Below are positions 16,734 to 25,515 of a DNA stretch of 64,000 nucleotides, piece after piece (within the stretch, counting starts at the first letter, position 1; each line of letters begins with the position of its first letter). A program made the translations under genes and the position numbers. The DNA comes from Pseudomonas oligotrophica. Its GTDB lineage: Bacteria > Pseudomonadota > Gammaproteobacteria > Pseudomonadales > Pseudomonadaceae. The stretch spans positions 124,001 to 188,000 of the forward strand of contig NZ_JAKJRU010000002.1 of the NCBI RefSeq assembly GCF_021726475.1, read 5' to 3'. The notes under the pieces are model-generated. The model did no database searches, was not told the origin of the DNA, and was given only the letters and a program-made list of their open reading frames with translations.

Positions 16734-17723
16734 TCAGTCCTCGTCGTCGCGCCGGCTTAGCCGGCGCCCCAGGCGGGAGGCGTACAGCTCGCCGATCATG
16801 CCGCGGCGGAACACCAGCACGCAGATCATGAAGATGATCCCGGTTACCAGCGTCACCGGCAGTTCCGAGGTGGCGAAGTAGTTGCCCAGGCCGGTCACCA
16901 GGGCGGCGCCGAACACCGGGCCGACCAGCGTGCCGATGCCGCCGAGCAGGGTCATCAGCACCACCTCGCCGGACATCTGCCAGCTGACGTCGGTCAGCGT
17001 GGCGAACTGGAACACCAGTGCCTTCAAGCCGCCGGCCAGCCCCGCCAGCGCGGCGGACATGACGAAGGCGCCGAGCTTGTAGCGCGCCACCGAATAGCCC
17101 AGCGAGATCGCGCGGTTCTCGTTCTCGCGGATCGAGCGCAGGATCATGCCGTACGGCGAATGGATCACCCGCCAGATGACGAACATGCCGGCGAGGAACG
17201 CGGTGAGCACGAAGAAGTACATGTACAGCGGCTGTTCCAGGTCGATGAAGCCGAACAGGTGGCCGCGCGGGATGTTCTGGATGCCGTCCTCGCCGTGGGT
17301 GAACGGCGCCTGCAGGCAGAAGAAGAAGAACATCTGCGACAGCGCCAGGGTGATCATCGTCGAGTAGATGCCCTGCCGGCGGATCGCCAGGAAGCCGATC
17401 ACCAGGCCGAGCAGGGACGCCCCGGCGACCCCGACGAGGATGCCCAGCTCCGGCGAAAAGCCCCATTCCTTCACCGCGTGGGCGGTGAAATAGGCGGAGC
17501 CGCCGAAGAACGCCGCATGCCCGAAGGACAGGATGCCGGTGTAGCCGAGCAGCAGGTTGAAGGCGCAGGCGAACAGCGCGAAGCACAGCACCTTCATCAG
17601 GAAGATCGGATAGAAGTAGAACGGCGCCAGCACCAGGGCGAGCACGCCGATGCCGAGCAGGATGGTTTCCAGGCGCAGCAGCGGGCGCCGGGTCGAGCTG
17701 GCGATACGGGCTTGGCTGTTCAT
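16734..17723 (-). CDS. Branched-chain amino acid-type ABC transporter permease, LivM family
   Basis: The 329-residue inner-membrane permease has about nine hydrophobic segments. It carries the LivM hallmarks NLLLGYTGILSFGHAAFFG and GGIGTLVGPVFGAAL. It is the last gene of a five-gene importer on the minus strand. Its ATG overlaps the stop of the LivH-type gene as TGATG, so translation is probably coupled. The basic tail RRLSRRDDED follows the final helix. The substrate may be branched-chain amino acids, or aromatic or other small carboxylates as in many Liv-like systems. Confidence 0.9.
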   Translation of the reverse strand: MNSQARIASSTRRPLLRLETILLGIGVLALVLAPFYFYPIFLMKVLCFALFACAFNLLLGYTGILSFGHAAFFGGSAYFTAHAVKEWGFSPELGILVGVAGASLLGLVIGFLAIRRQGIYSTMITLALSQMFFFFCLQAPFTHGEDGIQNIPRGHLFGFIDLEQPLYMYFFVLTAFLAGMFVIWRVIHSPYGMILRSIRENENRAISLGYSVARYKLGAFVMSAALAGLAGGLKALVFQFATLTDVSWQMSGEVVLMTLLGGIGTLVGPVFGAALVTGLGNYFATSELPVTLVTGIIFMICVLVFRRGMIGELYASRLGRRLSRRDDED

Positions 17724-18610
17724 CAGGCGTCCCTCCCCATCAGGCCTGCCGGGCGCACCAGCAGGATGATCGCCATGATCACGAAGATCACGATGTTCGA
17801 GGCCTCGGGATAGAACACCTTGGTCAGCCCCTCGAGTATGCCGAGCATGTAGCCGGTGATGATCGCGCCGAGGATCGAACCCATGCCGCCGACCACCACC
17901 ACGGCGAACACCACGATGATCAGGTTCGAGCCCATCAGCGGGCTGACCTGGTAGATCGGCGCGGCGAGCATGCCGGCCAGCCCGGCCAGCGCGGCGCCCA
18001 TGCCATAGGTGAAGGTCAGGAGCAGCGGCACGTTGATGCCGAAGGTGCGCACCAGCGTCGGATTCTCGGTGGAGGCGCGCAGGTAGGCGCCCAGCTTGGT
18101 CTTCTCGATCAGCAGCCAGCTGGCGATGCAGATCACCAGCGAGGCCAGCACCACCCAGGCGCGGTATTTGGGCAGGAACATGAAACCCAGGTTGTAGCCG
18201 CCGGCCAGCTCCTTGGGCACCGCGTAGGGTTGCCCGGAGGCGCCGAAGAAGTAGCGGAAGGCGCCTTCCAGGGTCAGCGCCAGGCCGAAGGTGAACAGCA
18301 GGCTGTAGAGGTGGTCGAGGTTGTACAGCCGCGACAGCGCGATGCGCTCGATCGCCGCGCTGGCCAGGCCGACCACCAGCGGGGCGAGGATCAGCGCCGG
18401 CCAGTAGCCGACGCCGATGCCCTTCAACAGCAGGTAGCCGGCGAAGGCGCCGACCATGAACTGCGCGCCGTGGGCGAAGTTGATGATCTTCAGCATGCCG
18501 AAGATGATCGCCAGGCCCAGGCTCAGCATGGCGTAGAACGAGCCGTTGATCAGGCCGATCAGCAATTGGCCGAGAAACGCCTGCACGGGTACATCGAAAA
18601 TCGTCGTCAT
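17723..18610 (-). CDS. Branched-chain amino acid-type ABC transporter permease, LivH family
   Basis: The 295-residue permease shows the LivH pattern: LINGSFYAMLSLGLAIIFGMLKIINFAHG near the N-terminus and VVVGGMGSILGAIITGYMLG near the C-terminus. It would form the membrane channel with the LivM-type partner. Both ends overlap neighbours by one base through TGATG junctions (with the LivF-type gene upstream and the LivM-type gene downstream). This fits one polycistronic message. Confidence 0.9.
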   Translation of the reverse strand: MTTIFDVPVQAFLGQLLIGLINGSFYAMLSLGLAIIFGMLKIINFAHGAQFMVGAFAGYLLLKGIGVGYWPALILAPLVVGLASAAIERIALSRLYNLDHLYSLLFTFGLALTLEGAFRYFFGASGQPYAVPKELAGGYNLGFMFLPKYRAWVVLASLVICIASWLLIEKTKLGAYLRASTENPTLVRTFGINVPLLLTFTYGMGAALAGLAGMLAAPIYQVSPLMGSNLIIVVFAVVVVGGMGSILGAIITGYMLGILEGLTKVFYPEASNIVIFVIMAIILLVRPAGLMGRDA

Positions 18611-19314
18611 CAGACCCCCAGTGCCTCGTTGAGCATCGACATGCGACCGGGCAGTTCGTCGACGCGGAAGTTGTCGATGACCTTGCCGTGGTCGACCACA
18701 TAGAACCGGTCGGCAACCTTGCTGGCGAAGCGGAAGTTCTGCTCCACCAGGAGGATGGTCATGCCGCGCTGCTTGAGCGTCTGCAGCACTTCGCCGATGC
18801 GCTGGACGATCACCGGCGCCAGGCCTTCGGTGGGTTCGTCGAGCAGCAGCAGGCGCGCGCCGGTACGCAGGATGCGCGCCATGGCCAGCATCTGCTGTTC
18901 ACCGCCGGAAAGCTTGGTGCCCGGGCTCTTGCGCCGCTCCTCGAGGTTGGGGAACAGCTCGTAGATCTCGGCCAGGCTCATGCCATCCTTGGCGATCACC
19001 GGCGGCAGCGTGAGGTTTTCCTCGACGCTCAGGGTGGAGAAGATGCCGCGCTCCTCCGGCACGTAGCCGATGCCGTGGCGCGCAGTACGGTGCAGGGGCA
19101 CGCGCATCATGTCCTTGCCGTTGAAGCGGATGTCGCCGCTGCGCTTGCGGATGATGCCGACGATCGAGCGCAGCGCGGTGGTCTTGCCCACGCCGTTGCG
19201 CCCGAGCAGCGTCACCGTCTCGCCTTGGTGCACGTCCAGGTCGATGCCGTGCAGGGCATGGCTCTCGCCGTACCAGGCGTTGAGATTGCGTACCGAGAGC
19301 AACGCTTCAGTCAT
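18610..19314 (-). CDS. ABC transporter ATP-binding protein, LivF family
   Basis: The 234-residue ATPase has Walker A GRNGVGKT (about 39-46), signature LSGGEQQMLAMAR and Walker B RLLLLDEPTEGLAP. The Val in place of the more usual Ala in GRNGAGKT is a mild variation that leaves the P-loop intact. Its start lies inside the end of the LivG-type gene (8-bp overlap). Together the two ATPases would energise the importer. Confidence 0.92.
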   Translation of the reverse strand: MTEALLSVRNLNAWYGESHALHGIDLDVHQGETVTLLGRNGVGKTTALRSIVGIIRKRSGDIRFNGKDMMRVPLHRTARHGIGYVPEERGIFSTLSVEENLTLPPVIAKDGMSLAEIYELFPNLEERRKSPGTKLSGGEQQMLAMARILRTGARLLLLDEPTEGLAPVIVQRIGEVLQTLKQRGMTILLVEQNFRFASKVADRFYVVDHGKVIDNFRVDELPGRMSMLNEALGV

Positions 19315-20128
19315 GTTCGGTCCCCATGTAGGCCACCCGGACGCGCTCGTCCTGGCTGACCGTGCGGTAGTCGCCGGAGGTGAGGATTTCGCCGCGTTGC
19401 AGCACCGTGACCTGGTGGCAGAGGTCGGCCACCACCTTGAGGTTGTGCTCGACCATCAGCACGGCGCGCTGGGTGGCCACCTCGCGGATGATCTCGGCGA
19501 CCGTGTGCACGTCCTCGTGGCCCATGCCGGCCAGGGGTTCGTCGAGCAGCAGCACCTTGGGCTCCAGCGCCAGCGTGGTCGCCAGCTCCAGCACCCGCTT
19601 GCGGCCGTAGGACAGGTCGGCGGCCGGCTCGTTGCGCTTGTCCGCCAGGCCCACCGTCTCGAGCAGTTGCATGGCGCGCTCGTTGAGCCGGTTGAGCGAG
19701 CGCATCGGCAGCCAGCACTGGGTGGCCAGGCCGTTGGGACGCTGCAGGGCGACGCGTACGTTGTCCAGCACCGAGAGGTGCGGGAACACCGCGGAGATCT
19801 GGAACGAGCGCACCAGGCCCATGCGCGCGACCTTCGCCGGGTCGGTGCGGGTGATGTCATGGTCGAGCAGGTGGATGGTGCCGGCGGTGGGCTGCAGGAA
19901 CTTGGTCAGCAGGTTGAACACCGTGGTCTTGCCGGCACCGTTGGGACCGATCAGGGCGTGCACCTGCGCGTGGCGCACGTCCAGATCGACGTTGTTCACC
20001 GCGACGAAGCCGCCGAACTCCCGGCGCAGACCGCGCGCCGAGAGCACCACGGGCTTGCTCGCGTCGGGGCCGGCGCCGGGAGCGCTGGCGCTCCCGGACA
20101 GCCCGGGGCTGGCGGCGGCCATGCTCAT
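19307..20128 (-). CDS. ABC transporter ATP-binding protein, LivG family
   Basis: The 273-residue ATPase carries Walker A GPNGAGKT, signature LSYGRKRVLELA and Walker B VLLLDEPLAGMG, and ends with the LivG-like VAYMGTEHD. The ATG at 20128 overlaps the stop of the substrate-binding gene (ATGA). About 25 Ala/Gly/Pro/Ser-rich residues precede the conserved fold, an extension not needed for function; the internal ATG at 20122 is an alternative that shortens it by two residues. Confidence 0.9.
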   Translation of the reverse strand: MSMAAASPGLSGSASAPGAGPDASKPVVLSARGLRREFGGFVAVNNVDLDVRHAQVHALIGPNGAGKTTVFNLLTKFLQPTAGTIHLLDHDITRTDPAKVARMGLVRSFQISAVFPHLSVLDNVRVALQRPNGLATQCWLPMRSLNRLNERAMQLLETVGLADKRNEPAADLSYGRKRVLELATTLALEPKVLLLDEPLAGMGHEDVHTVAEIIREVATQRAVLMVEHNLKVVADLCHQVTVLQRGEILTSGDYRTVSQDERVRVAYMGTEHD

Positions 20129-21333
20129 TGCCCGACCAGCTCGCAGCCGCTTTCGGCCGGCTTGATGTAGGCCTCGTCGCCCGGCACGGTGGCCAGCACC
20201 TTGTAGTAGTCCCACTCGCGCTTGCTTTCCTCGGGCTTCTTCACCTCCATCAGGTAAACGTCGCTGATCAGGCGGCCGTTGGCGCCGACCTTGGCGTTGC
20301 GCGCGAAGACGTCGTCCACCGGCATCTCGTGCATGGCCTTGGCCACCGGCTCGGTGGCATCGCTGCCGACCTGTTCGATCGCCTTGAGGTACTGCATGAC
20401 GCCGGAGTAGGTGCCGGCGTGGACCATGTTCGGCATCCGCCCGGTGCGCTTGAAGAAGCGCTCGGCGAACTCGCGCGACTGGTCGTCGCGATCCCAGTAG
20501 AAGCTCTCGGTCAGGGTCAGGCCCTGGGCGGCGTCGAGGCCCAGGCCGTGCACCTCGGAAAGCGTGAACAGCAACGCGGCCAGGCGCTGGCCTCCGGCGA
20601 CGATGCCGAACTCGGCGGCCTGCTTGATGCTGTTGGCGGTGTCCAGGCCGGCGTTGGCCAGGCCGATCACCTTGGCCCCGGAGGACTGTGCCTGCAGCAG
20701 GAAGGACGAGTAGTCGGTGGTCGACAGCGGATGGCGGACCGAGCCCTTGACCTCGCCGCCCTTGGACTTGACGAACTTGGCGGTCTGCTCCTCCAGCGAA
20801 TAGCCGAAGGCGTAGTCGGCGGTCAGGAAGTACCAGCTGTCGCCACCCTGGGACACCAGCGCACCGCCGGTGCCGACCGCCAGGGCGTGGGTGTCGTAGG
20901 CCCAGTGGAAGCCGTAGGGCGAGCACTGCTTGCCGGTCAGCTCGGTGGTCGCGGCGCCGGTGACCAGGTTGATCTTCTTCTTGCTCTTGGAGATGCCCTG
21001 CACCGCCAGCGCCACCGAGGAGGTGGTCAGCTCCATGATCGCGTCCACCTGTTCGCGGTCGTACCACTGGCGGGAAATGTTGGAGGCGATGTCCGGCTTG
21101 TTCTGGTGGTCGGCGGTGACGATCTCGATCGGCACGCCCCTGACCTTGCCGCCGAAGTCCTCGGCGGCCATCTTCGCCGCTTCGTACGACCACTTGCCGC
21201 CGAAGTCGGCATACACGCCGGACTGGTCGTTGAGGATGCCGATCTTGACCTTGCCGTCGGAAAACTCGGCGGCCGAGGCCGGCACGGCCATGGCGGCCGT
21301 CAGGACTGCCGCTGCGATTGCGGTGAGCTTCAT
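20125..21333 (-). CDS. Periplasmic substrate-binding protein of a Liv-type ABC importer
   Basis: The protein (402 residues) begins with a signal peptide (MKLTAIAAAVLTAAMAVPASA, cleaved before AEFSDGKVK) and lacks a lipobox cysteine, so it is soluble in the periplasm. The fold is the two-lobed Leu/Ile/Val-binding type (KVKIGILNDQSGVYADFGGKW at the start of the mature protein). It is the first gene of the operon. Its closest textbook relatives are LivK-like, but similar proteins bind aromatic acids or amides. No regulator or catabolic gene adjoins the operon to settle the ligand. Confidence 0.88.
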   Translation of the reverse strand: MKLTAIAAAVLTAAMAVPASAAEFSDGKVKIGILNDQSGVYADFGGKWSYEAAKMAAEDFGGKVRGVPIEIVTADHQNKPDIASNISRQWYDREQVDAIMELTTSSVALAVQGISKSKKKINLVTGAATTELTGKQCSPYGFHWAYDTHALAVGTGGALVSQGGDSWYFLTADYAFGYSLEEQTAKFVKSKGGEVKGSVRHPLSTTDYSSFLLQAQSSGAKVIGLANAGLDTANSIKQAAEFGIVAGGQRLAALLFTLSEVHGLGLDAAQGLTLTESFYWDRDDQSREFAERFFKRTGRMPNMVHAGTYSGVMQYLKAIEQVGSDATEPVAKAMHEMPVDDVFARNAKVGANGRLISDVYLMEVKKPEESKREWDYYKVLATVPGDEAYIKPAESGCELVGQ

Positions 21334-21777
21334 GCGTGTCTCCTTGCGCGTGTTTACCGCTGACAGGGCGTCTCGAGCCGAGACGCCGCGCACCAGGCGG
21401 CTGGCTGGGAAGGCGGGGCGATCTGCCTACGGGCCGGGCGGCCACGGCATTGCCTGGATGAGGCCGCTGTGGCGTCGCTTGTGGGCAGGATCGGGAAAGA
21501 AGGAATGTGCGGACCCCGGGCGGCGGGATGGGCGCTGGGCGGGTTGCCGGCATGCTCGGCACGCAGCCGGGAAAAGCGATGTCGAGGCTGTCGGTGGGGC
21601 ATTGGCTGTCCCTTTGTTATTTATTGTTATTAGTAGGACTAACCGTAGCAGGGCTTTGCCGGTGCGCAACCGACGGCGCATGAAACTTTCGCTACCTGCG
21701 CCGTGCTGTCCGATTTGGCGGCCTGCACGGCAGCGATGCCGTATAGACTCCAGCGACCGGTTCGAAGGAGATCAGCG
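21334..21777. other. Intergenic region upstream of the ABC importer and parA-like gene
   Basis: This 444-bp divergent gap carries no supportable gene. Its most notable feature is an AT-rich tract around 21609-21650, containing TTGTTATTTATTGTTATTAG, in otherwise GC-rich DNA. It is a good candidate for the promoter of the importer operon on the minus strand, with a long leader of about 280 bases. I could not define convincing -35/-10 boxes. Confidence 0.5.
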
Positions 21778-22548
21778 ATGCGCAGGGTGGTGTTCAATCA
21801 GAAGGGCGGCGTCGGCAAGTCCAGCATCGCCTGCAACCTGGCGGCGATCAGCGCGGCGCAGGGCTATCGCACGCTGGTGATCGACCTCGATGCCCAGGCC
21901 AATTCCAGCCATTACCTGAGCGGCCTGCTCGGCGACGACATTCCGCTGGGCATCGCCGACTATTTCCGCCAGGTGCTCGACGGCGGCACCAGTGCGCGCA
22001 AGGCGCGGCCGCCGATCAGCGCGACGCCGTTCGCCAACCTCGACCTGGTCACCGCCAGCCCCGAGCTGGCCGACCTGCAGCCCAAGCTGGAGGCCAAGCA
22101 CAAGATCAACAAGCTGCGCAAATTGCTCGACGCGCTGGCCGAGGACTACGAGCGGATCTACCTGGACACGCCGCCGGCGCTGAACTTCTACACCGTCTCG
22201 GCGCTGATCGCCGCCGAGCGCTGCCTGATTCCCTTCGACTGCGACGCCTTCTCGCGCCAGGCGCTGTACGGCCTGATGGCCGAGATCGAGGAGGTGCGCG
22301 AGGATCACAACCCGGCGCTGAAGGTCGAGGGCATCGTGGTCAACCAGTTCCAGCCGCGCGCGGTGCTCCCGCAGCAGATGATCGAGCAGCTGCTCGCCGA
22401 CGGCCTGCCGGTGCTGCCGGTGCACCTGATGAGTTCGGTGAAGATGCGCGAATCGCACCAGGCCTGCCTGCCGCTGGTGCACCTGGATGCGCGGCACAAG
22501 CTGAGCCGCCAGTTCGTCGAGCTGCACGACCTGCTGGAGGCGCGCTGA
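21778..22548 (+). CDS. ParA/Soj-family ATPase (orphan)
   Basis: The 256-residue protein has the deviant Walker A KGGVGKSS near its N-terminus (MRRVVFNQKGGVGKSS), the Walker A' VIDLDAQANSSHYLSG and a Walker B-like YERIYLDTPPAL. ParA ATPases position DNA, chemoreceptor clusters or other cargo by gradient formation. No parB or centromere-like repeats lie nearby, so a plasmid or chromosome segregation role is unlikely. The ATG at 21778 is selected by AAGGAG 8 bases upstream; the longer frame adds 25 residues without support. It converges with the universal stress gene, 15 bp away. Confidence 0.82.
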   Translation: MRRVVFNQKGGVGKSSIACNLAAISAAQGYRTLVIDLDAQANSSHYLSGLLGDDIPLGIADYFRQVLDGGTSARKARPPISATPFANLDLVTASPELADLQPKLEAKHKINKLRKLLDALAEDYERIYLDTPPALNFYTVSALIAAERCLIPFDCDAFSRQALYGLMAEIEEVREDHNPALKVEGIVVNQFQPRAVLPQQMIEQLLADGLPVLPVHLMSSVKMRESHQACLPLVHLDARHKLSRQFVELHDLLEAR

Positions 22549-22563
22549 CGGGCGCGCCGCGGC

Positions 22564-23352
22564 TCAGCGGGCGACCAGCACGTCGCAGGGCGGGTGGTCG
22601 AAGAAGTAGCGGGTCAGGCTGCCGAGCAACGCATGGCTCAATTCGCTGCGGCTGTGGCTGCCGAGCGCCAGCAGCTGCGGCTGCAGCTCGGCGATGGCCG
22701 CCTCCAGGCAATTCAGTCGCTCGCCCTGGCGCAGGCCCAGGTCCAGCCGGGCCTGGTCGCCCGGCAGCTCGGCGCGGAGGTCCGCAATCAACTGGCCGAA
22801 CAGCTCGGCTTGCAGCGCTTGTGCGGCCGGGTCGGCGCCATGCACCTCGGCCATCTCCTCGACGTTCAGCGCCAGCAGCCGTCCATCGGTCGCCAGCAGC
22901 CGCCAGGCCGCCTGCAGCGCACGGCTGGCGCAAGGCGAGAAATCCAGCGCCGCCAGCGCCCGCCGGTAGGGCTCGACCGCCGGATGCACCACCAGCAGCA
23001 GCGGGATGCGCGCGGCCAGCAGCAGCTGCTCCAGCGTGGTGCCGGCGAACCCGGCGGGGGACTGGCGATGATGCCGGCCGAGCACCAGCAGGTCGGCCTC
23101 GAGGCCGTCGGCCAGGCCCAGCAGCGTCTCCACCGTCGGGCCCTGGCGCAGCCAGAGGCGCGAATCGGCCAGGCCCAGGGCTTCGAGGCGTGCCTGCAGC
23201 GGAGCGCCCGCGGCCTGCTCGTCGCCGGCCTGCTGCCGCACGTGCACCAGGCTCAGGCGGGCCTGGCACTGCTGCGCCAGCTGGGCGGCGCGGCGCAGCG
23301 CCAGGTCGGCTTCGGCGCTGAGATCGTGGGCGACGAGAATGTGCTGAACCAT
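22564..23352 (-). CDS. Universal stress protein, tandem UspA domains
   Basis: The 262-residue protein is two Usp domains. The first starts ILVAHDLSAEADLALRRAAQLA and the second RALAALDFSPCASRALQAAWRLL. The second ends ALGSHSRSELSHALLGSLTRYF, close to the GxxGxxx-type nucleotide loop of ATP-binding Usps, while the first has VLGRHHRQSPAGFAGTTLEQLL. Tandem Usps of this kind are usually stress- or anaerobiosis-induced. No regulatory site is visible. Confidence 0.85.
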   Translation of the reverse strand: MVQHILVAHDLSAEADLALRRAAQLAQQCQARLSLVHVRQQAGDEQAAGAPLQARLEALGLADSRLWLRQGPTVETLLGLADGLEADLLVLGRHHRQSPAGFAGTTLEQLLLAARIPLLLVVHPAVEPYRRALAALDFSPCASRALQAAWRLLATDGRLLALNVEEMAEVHGADPAAQALQAELFGQLIADLRAELPGDQARLDLGLRQGERLNCLEAAIAELQPQLLALGSHSRSELSHALLGSLTRYFFDHPPCDVLVAR

Positions 23353-23494
23353 GCGGGCCTCGGCTGGCGCTCAAAGCGGCGAGTATGCCGCGCCAGGGCG
23401 CCGGCTGTCTGCGTCGCCATGCGCTGCCGGCCATGGCGCTACAGTCTGCGCGTCGCTGGCCGATATGCTGGCGGCTACCGGGAAGGGGGAATCG

Positions 23495-24397
23495 ATGAGC
23501 AAAGTCAACGTGTTGGTGGTGGATGACGCGCCGTTCATCCGCGACCTGATCAAGAAGGGCCTGCGCGGCCAGTTCCCCGGCATCGCCGTCGAGGAGGCGG
23601 TGAATGGGCGCAAGGCGCAGCAGCTGCTGGGCCGCGAGCGCTTCGACCTGATCCTCTGCGACTGGGAAATGCCGGAGATGTCCGGGCTGGAGCTGCTGGC
23701 CTGGTGCCGTGCGCAGGAGGCGCTGAAGACCGTGCCCTTCATCATGGTCACCAGCCGCGGCGACAAGGAGAACGTCGTGCAGGCCATCCAGGCCGGCGTC
23801 TCGGACTACATCGGCAAGCCCTTTTCCAACGAGCAGCTGGCGACCAAGGTACGCAAGGCGCTCGGCCGGGCCGGCAAGCTCGATGCCCTGGCGGCGGGCG
23901 CGCCGACGCGAATGCTCGCCACCGGCGTGGCCAACGACTCGCTGGCGGCACTGACCGGCGGCAGGGCGGAGGTGGTTCGCCCGGCGGCTGCGCAAGCGCC
24001 GCAGCCCGCCCCAGCGGCCGCCCAGGCGCCGGCTGCGGCCAGGCCGTCAGCGGCCAGTGGCGGGCGCGGCCAGGGCCAGTTGCGCCTGGCCGCCGGCACG
24101 CTGCCCTGCGTGATCAAGGCGCTGAGCCTGAAGGAGGCGGCGCTGGTGGTGCGCCGCGGCGAGCTGCTGCCGCAGGTGCTGGAAAGCGCGGTGCTCGACC
24201 TCGAGCAGGGCGAGGGCGCGGAGACTGCCCGGCTCAACGGCTACCTGCATGCGGTCGCCGCGCTGGAGCCCAGGCCCGACAGCGAGTGGCTGCAGCTGTC
24301 GTTCCGCTTCGTCGACCGCGACCCGCAGAAGCTCGACTACCTGTCGCGGCTGATCGCCCGCGGCACCGCGCAGCGGCATTTCGTGCCGGGGGCCTGA
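23495..24397 (+). CDS. Response regulator with CheY-like receiver and C-terminal PilZ-like domain
   Basis: The receiver domain (residues 1-125) keeps the acidic pocket (Asp10, Asp11), the phospho-acceptor Asp56 in ILCDWEMPEMSG and Lys in YIGKPF. A Pro/Ala-rich linker (about 150-190) follows. The C-terminal ~105 residues are a compact alpha/beta segment (LRLAAGTLPCVIKALSLKEA to QLSFRFVDRDPQKLDYLSRL) that resembles a degenerate PilZ domain, but no RxxxR / DxSxxG c-di-GMP motif is evident. No histidine kinase is adjacent. ATG 23495 has AAGGGGG 8 bases upstream. Confidence 0.75.
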   Translation: MSKVNVLVVDDAPFIRDLIKKGLRGQFPGIAVEEAVNGRKAQQLLGRERFDLILCDWEMPEMSGLELLAWCRAQEALKTVPFIMVTSRGDKENVVQAIQAGVSDYIGKPFSNEQLATKVRKALGRAGKLDALAAGAPTRMLATGVANDSLAALTGGRAEVVRPAAAQAPQPAPAAAQAPAAARPSAASGGRGQGQLRLAAGTLPCVIKALSLKEAALVVRRGELLPQVLESAVLDLEQGEGAETARLNGYLHAVAALEPRPDSEWLQLSFRFVDRDPQKLDYLSRLIARGTAQRHFVPGA

Positions 24398-24576
24398 TGC
24401 GCGCCGGGCAGTCGGCCGGCCTCGCGTGGCCGGCGAGCGCCAAGCGGCCGCCGGTCGCCCGCTGCCGGCTGGTGCTTGATAGGCTTCACAGCGTCGCTGC
24501 CGGGCGCTCGCCGCTGCCGGTGGGCGCTGTTAGGCTCTGGCCGCCAACCTACCGATAACCATCAGAATCATCTGTC

Positions 24577-25473
24577 ATGCTGGGGCGAATCCTTCTGCTG
24601 CTCGGGCTGTCGCTGGCGGTGATGCCGGCCACGGCCCTGACCATCTACAAGTACACCGATGCCAACGGCGTGGTGACCTACAGCGACCAGGCCGCACCGG
24701 GCGCGCGGGTGTTCGTGTTCCGCGACCGCATGGTCGAGAAGCTCGACAACCAGGTGAAGCTGGAAACCCGCCGGCATGCCGCCGGCGAGACCCTGGTGGT
24801 GCGCAACGACCTGTTCGCCCCGGTGGATATCGAGCTGAGCCTGAAGGACGTCAGCAACGCCGTGGGCGCGCCGGACAAGCCGATCCGCTGGGTGCTGCCG
24901 CCGCGCAGTCAGATCCGCCTGGCGACCCTGGCCCCGCGCGACCCCGGCCAGCCGCTGCGCTATACCCCGCGCCTGCGCCATGCGCTGGGCGACCCGCGCC
25001 TGCTGCCCAAGCCCTACAAGTATCCGCTGCCCTGGCGCGGTGGCCCGTTCCGCCAGACCCAGGGCGCCAACGGCCAGTACAGCCACTTCACCGCCAAGGG
25101 CCGCTACGCGGTGGATATCGCCATGCCCGAGGGCACGCCGATCATCGCGGCGCGCGGTGGCATGGTGGTGAAAATCGAGAACGAGCAGAGCGGGCGCGGC
25201 AACAATCCGGCCGGCAACTTCGTCCGTGTGCTGCACGACGACGGCACCATGGGCGTCTACCTGCACCTGATGAAGGGCTCGGTGACGGTGCGCGAAGGGC
25301 AGCGGGTGGCGACCGGCGAGGCGCTGGCGCGCTCGGGCAACACCGGCAACAGCACCGGCCCGCACCTGCACTTCGTGGTGCAGCGCAACGTCGGCCTGGC
25401 GGTGGAATCGATTCCCTTCGTCTTCGCCCAACCGGTCAACAGCCTGCCGAACTTCGCCGTCGGCGGCGAATAG
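24577..25473 (+). CDS. M23-family peptidoglycan metallopeptidase with DUF4124 N-terminus
   Basis: The protein (298 residues) has a signal peptide (MLGRILLLLGLSLAVMPATA), a DUF4124-like segment (LTIYKYTDANGVVTYSDQAA), a middle domain, and a C-terminal LytM/M23 domain. Zinc-site motifs are YAVDIAMPEGTPI, VYLHLMKGSV and TGPHLHFVVQ. The first histidine is not the usual four residues before the Asp; the nearest is in YSHFTAKGRYAVD, a variant seen in some members. It is probably a periplasmic endopeptidase acting on cross-links, with activity to be proven. Confidence 0.82.
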   Translation: MLGRILLLLGLSLAVMPATALTIYKYTDANGVVTYSDQAAPGARVFVFRDRMVEKLDNQVKLETRRHAAGETLVVRNDLFAPVDIELSLKDVSNAVGAPDKPIRWVLPPRSQIRLATLAPRDPGQPLRYTPRLRHALGDPRLLPKPYKYPLPWRGGPFRQTQGANGQYSHFTAKGRYAVDIAMPEGTPIIAARGGMVVKIENEQSGRGNNPAGNFVRVLHDDGTMGVYLHLMKGSVTVREGQRVATGEALARSGNTGNSTGPHLHFVVQRNVGLAVESIPFVFAQPVNSLPNFAVGGE

Positions 25474-25515
25474 CAGCGGCGAGCTGCACGCCCGGCGCGG
25501 CCCGGCCTGCCAGCC

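Noticed and set aside
21703..21777. N-terminal extension of the ParA-like protein
   Set aside because: The added 25 residues have no family match, and ATG 21778 has AAGGAG at good spacing and places the P-loop at the usual distance from the start.
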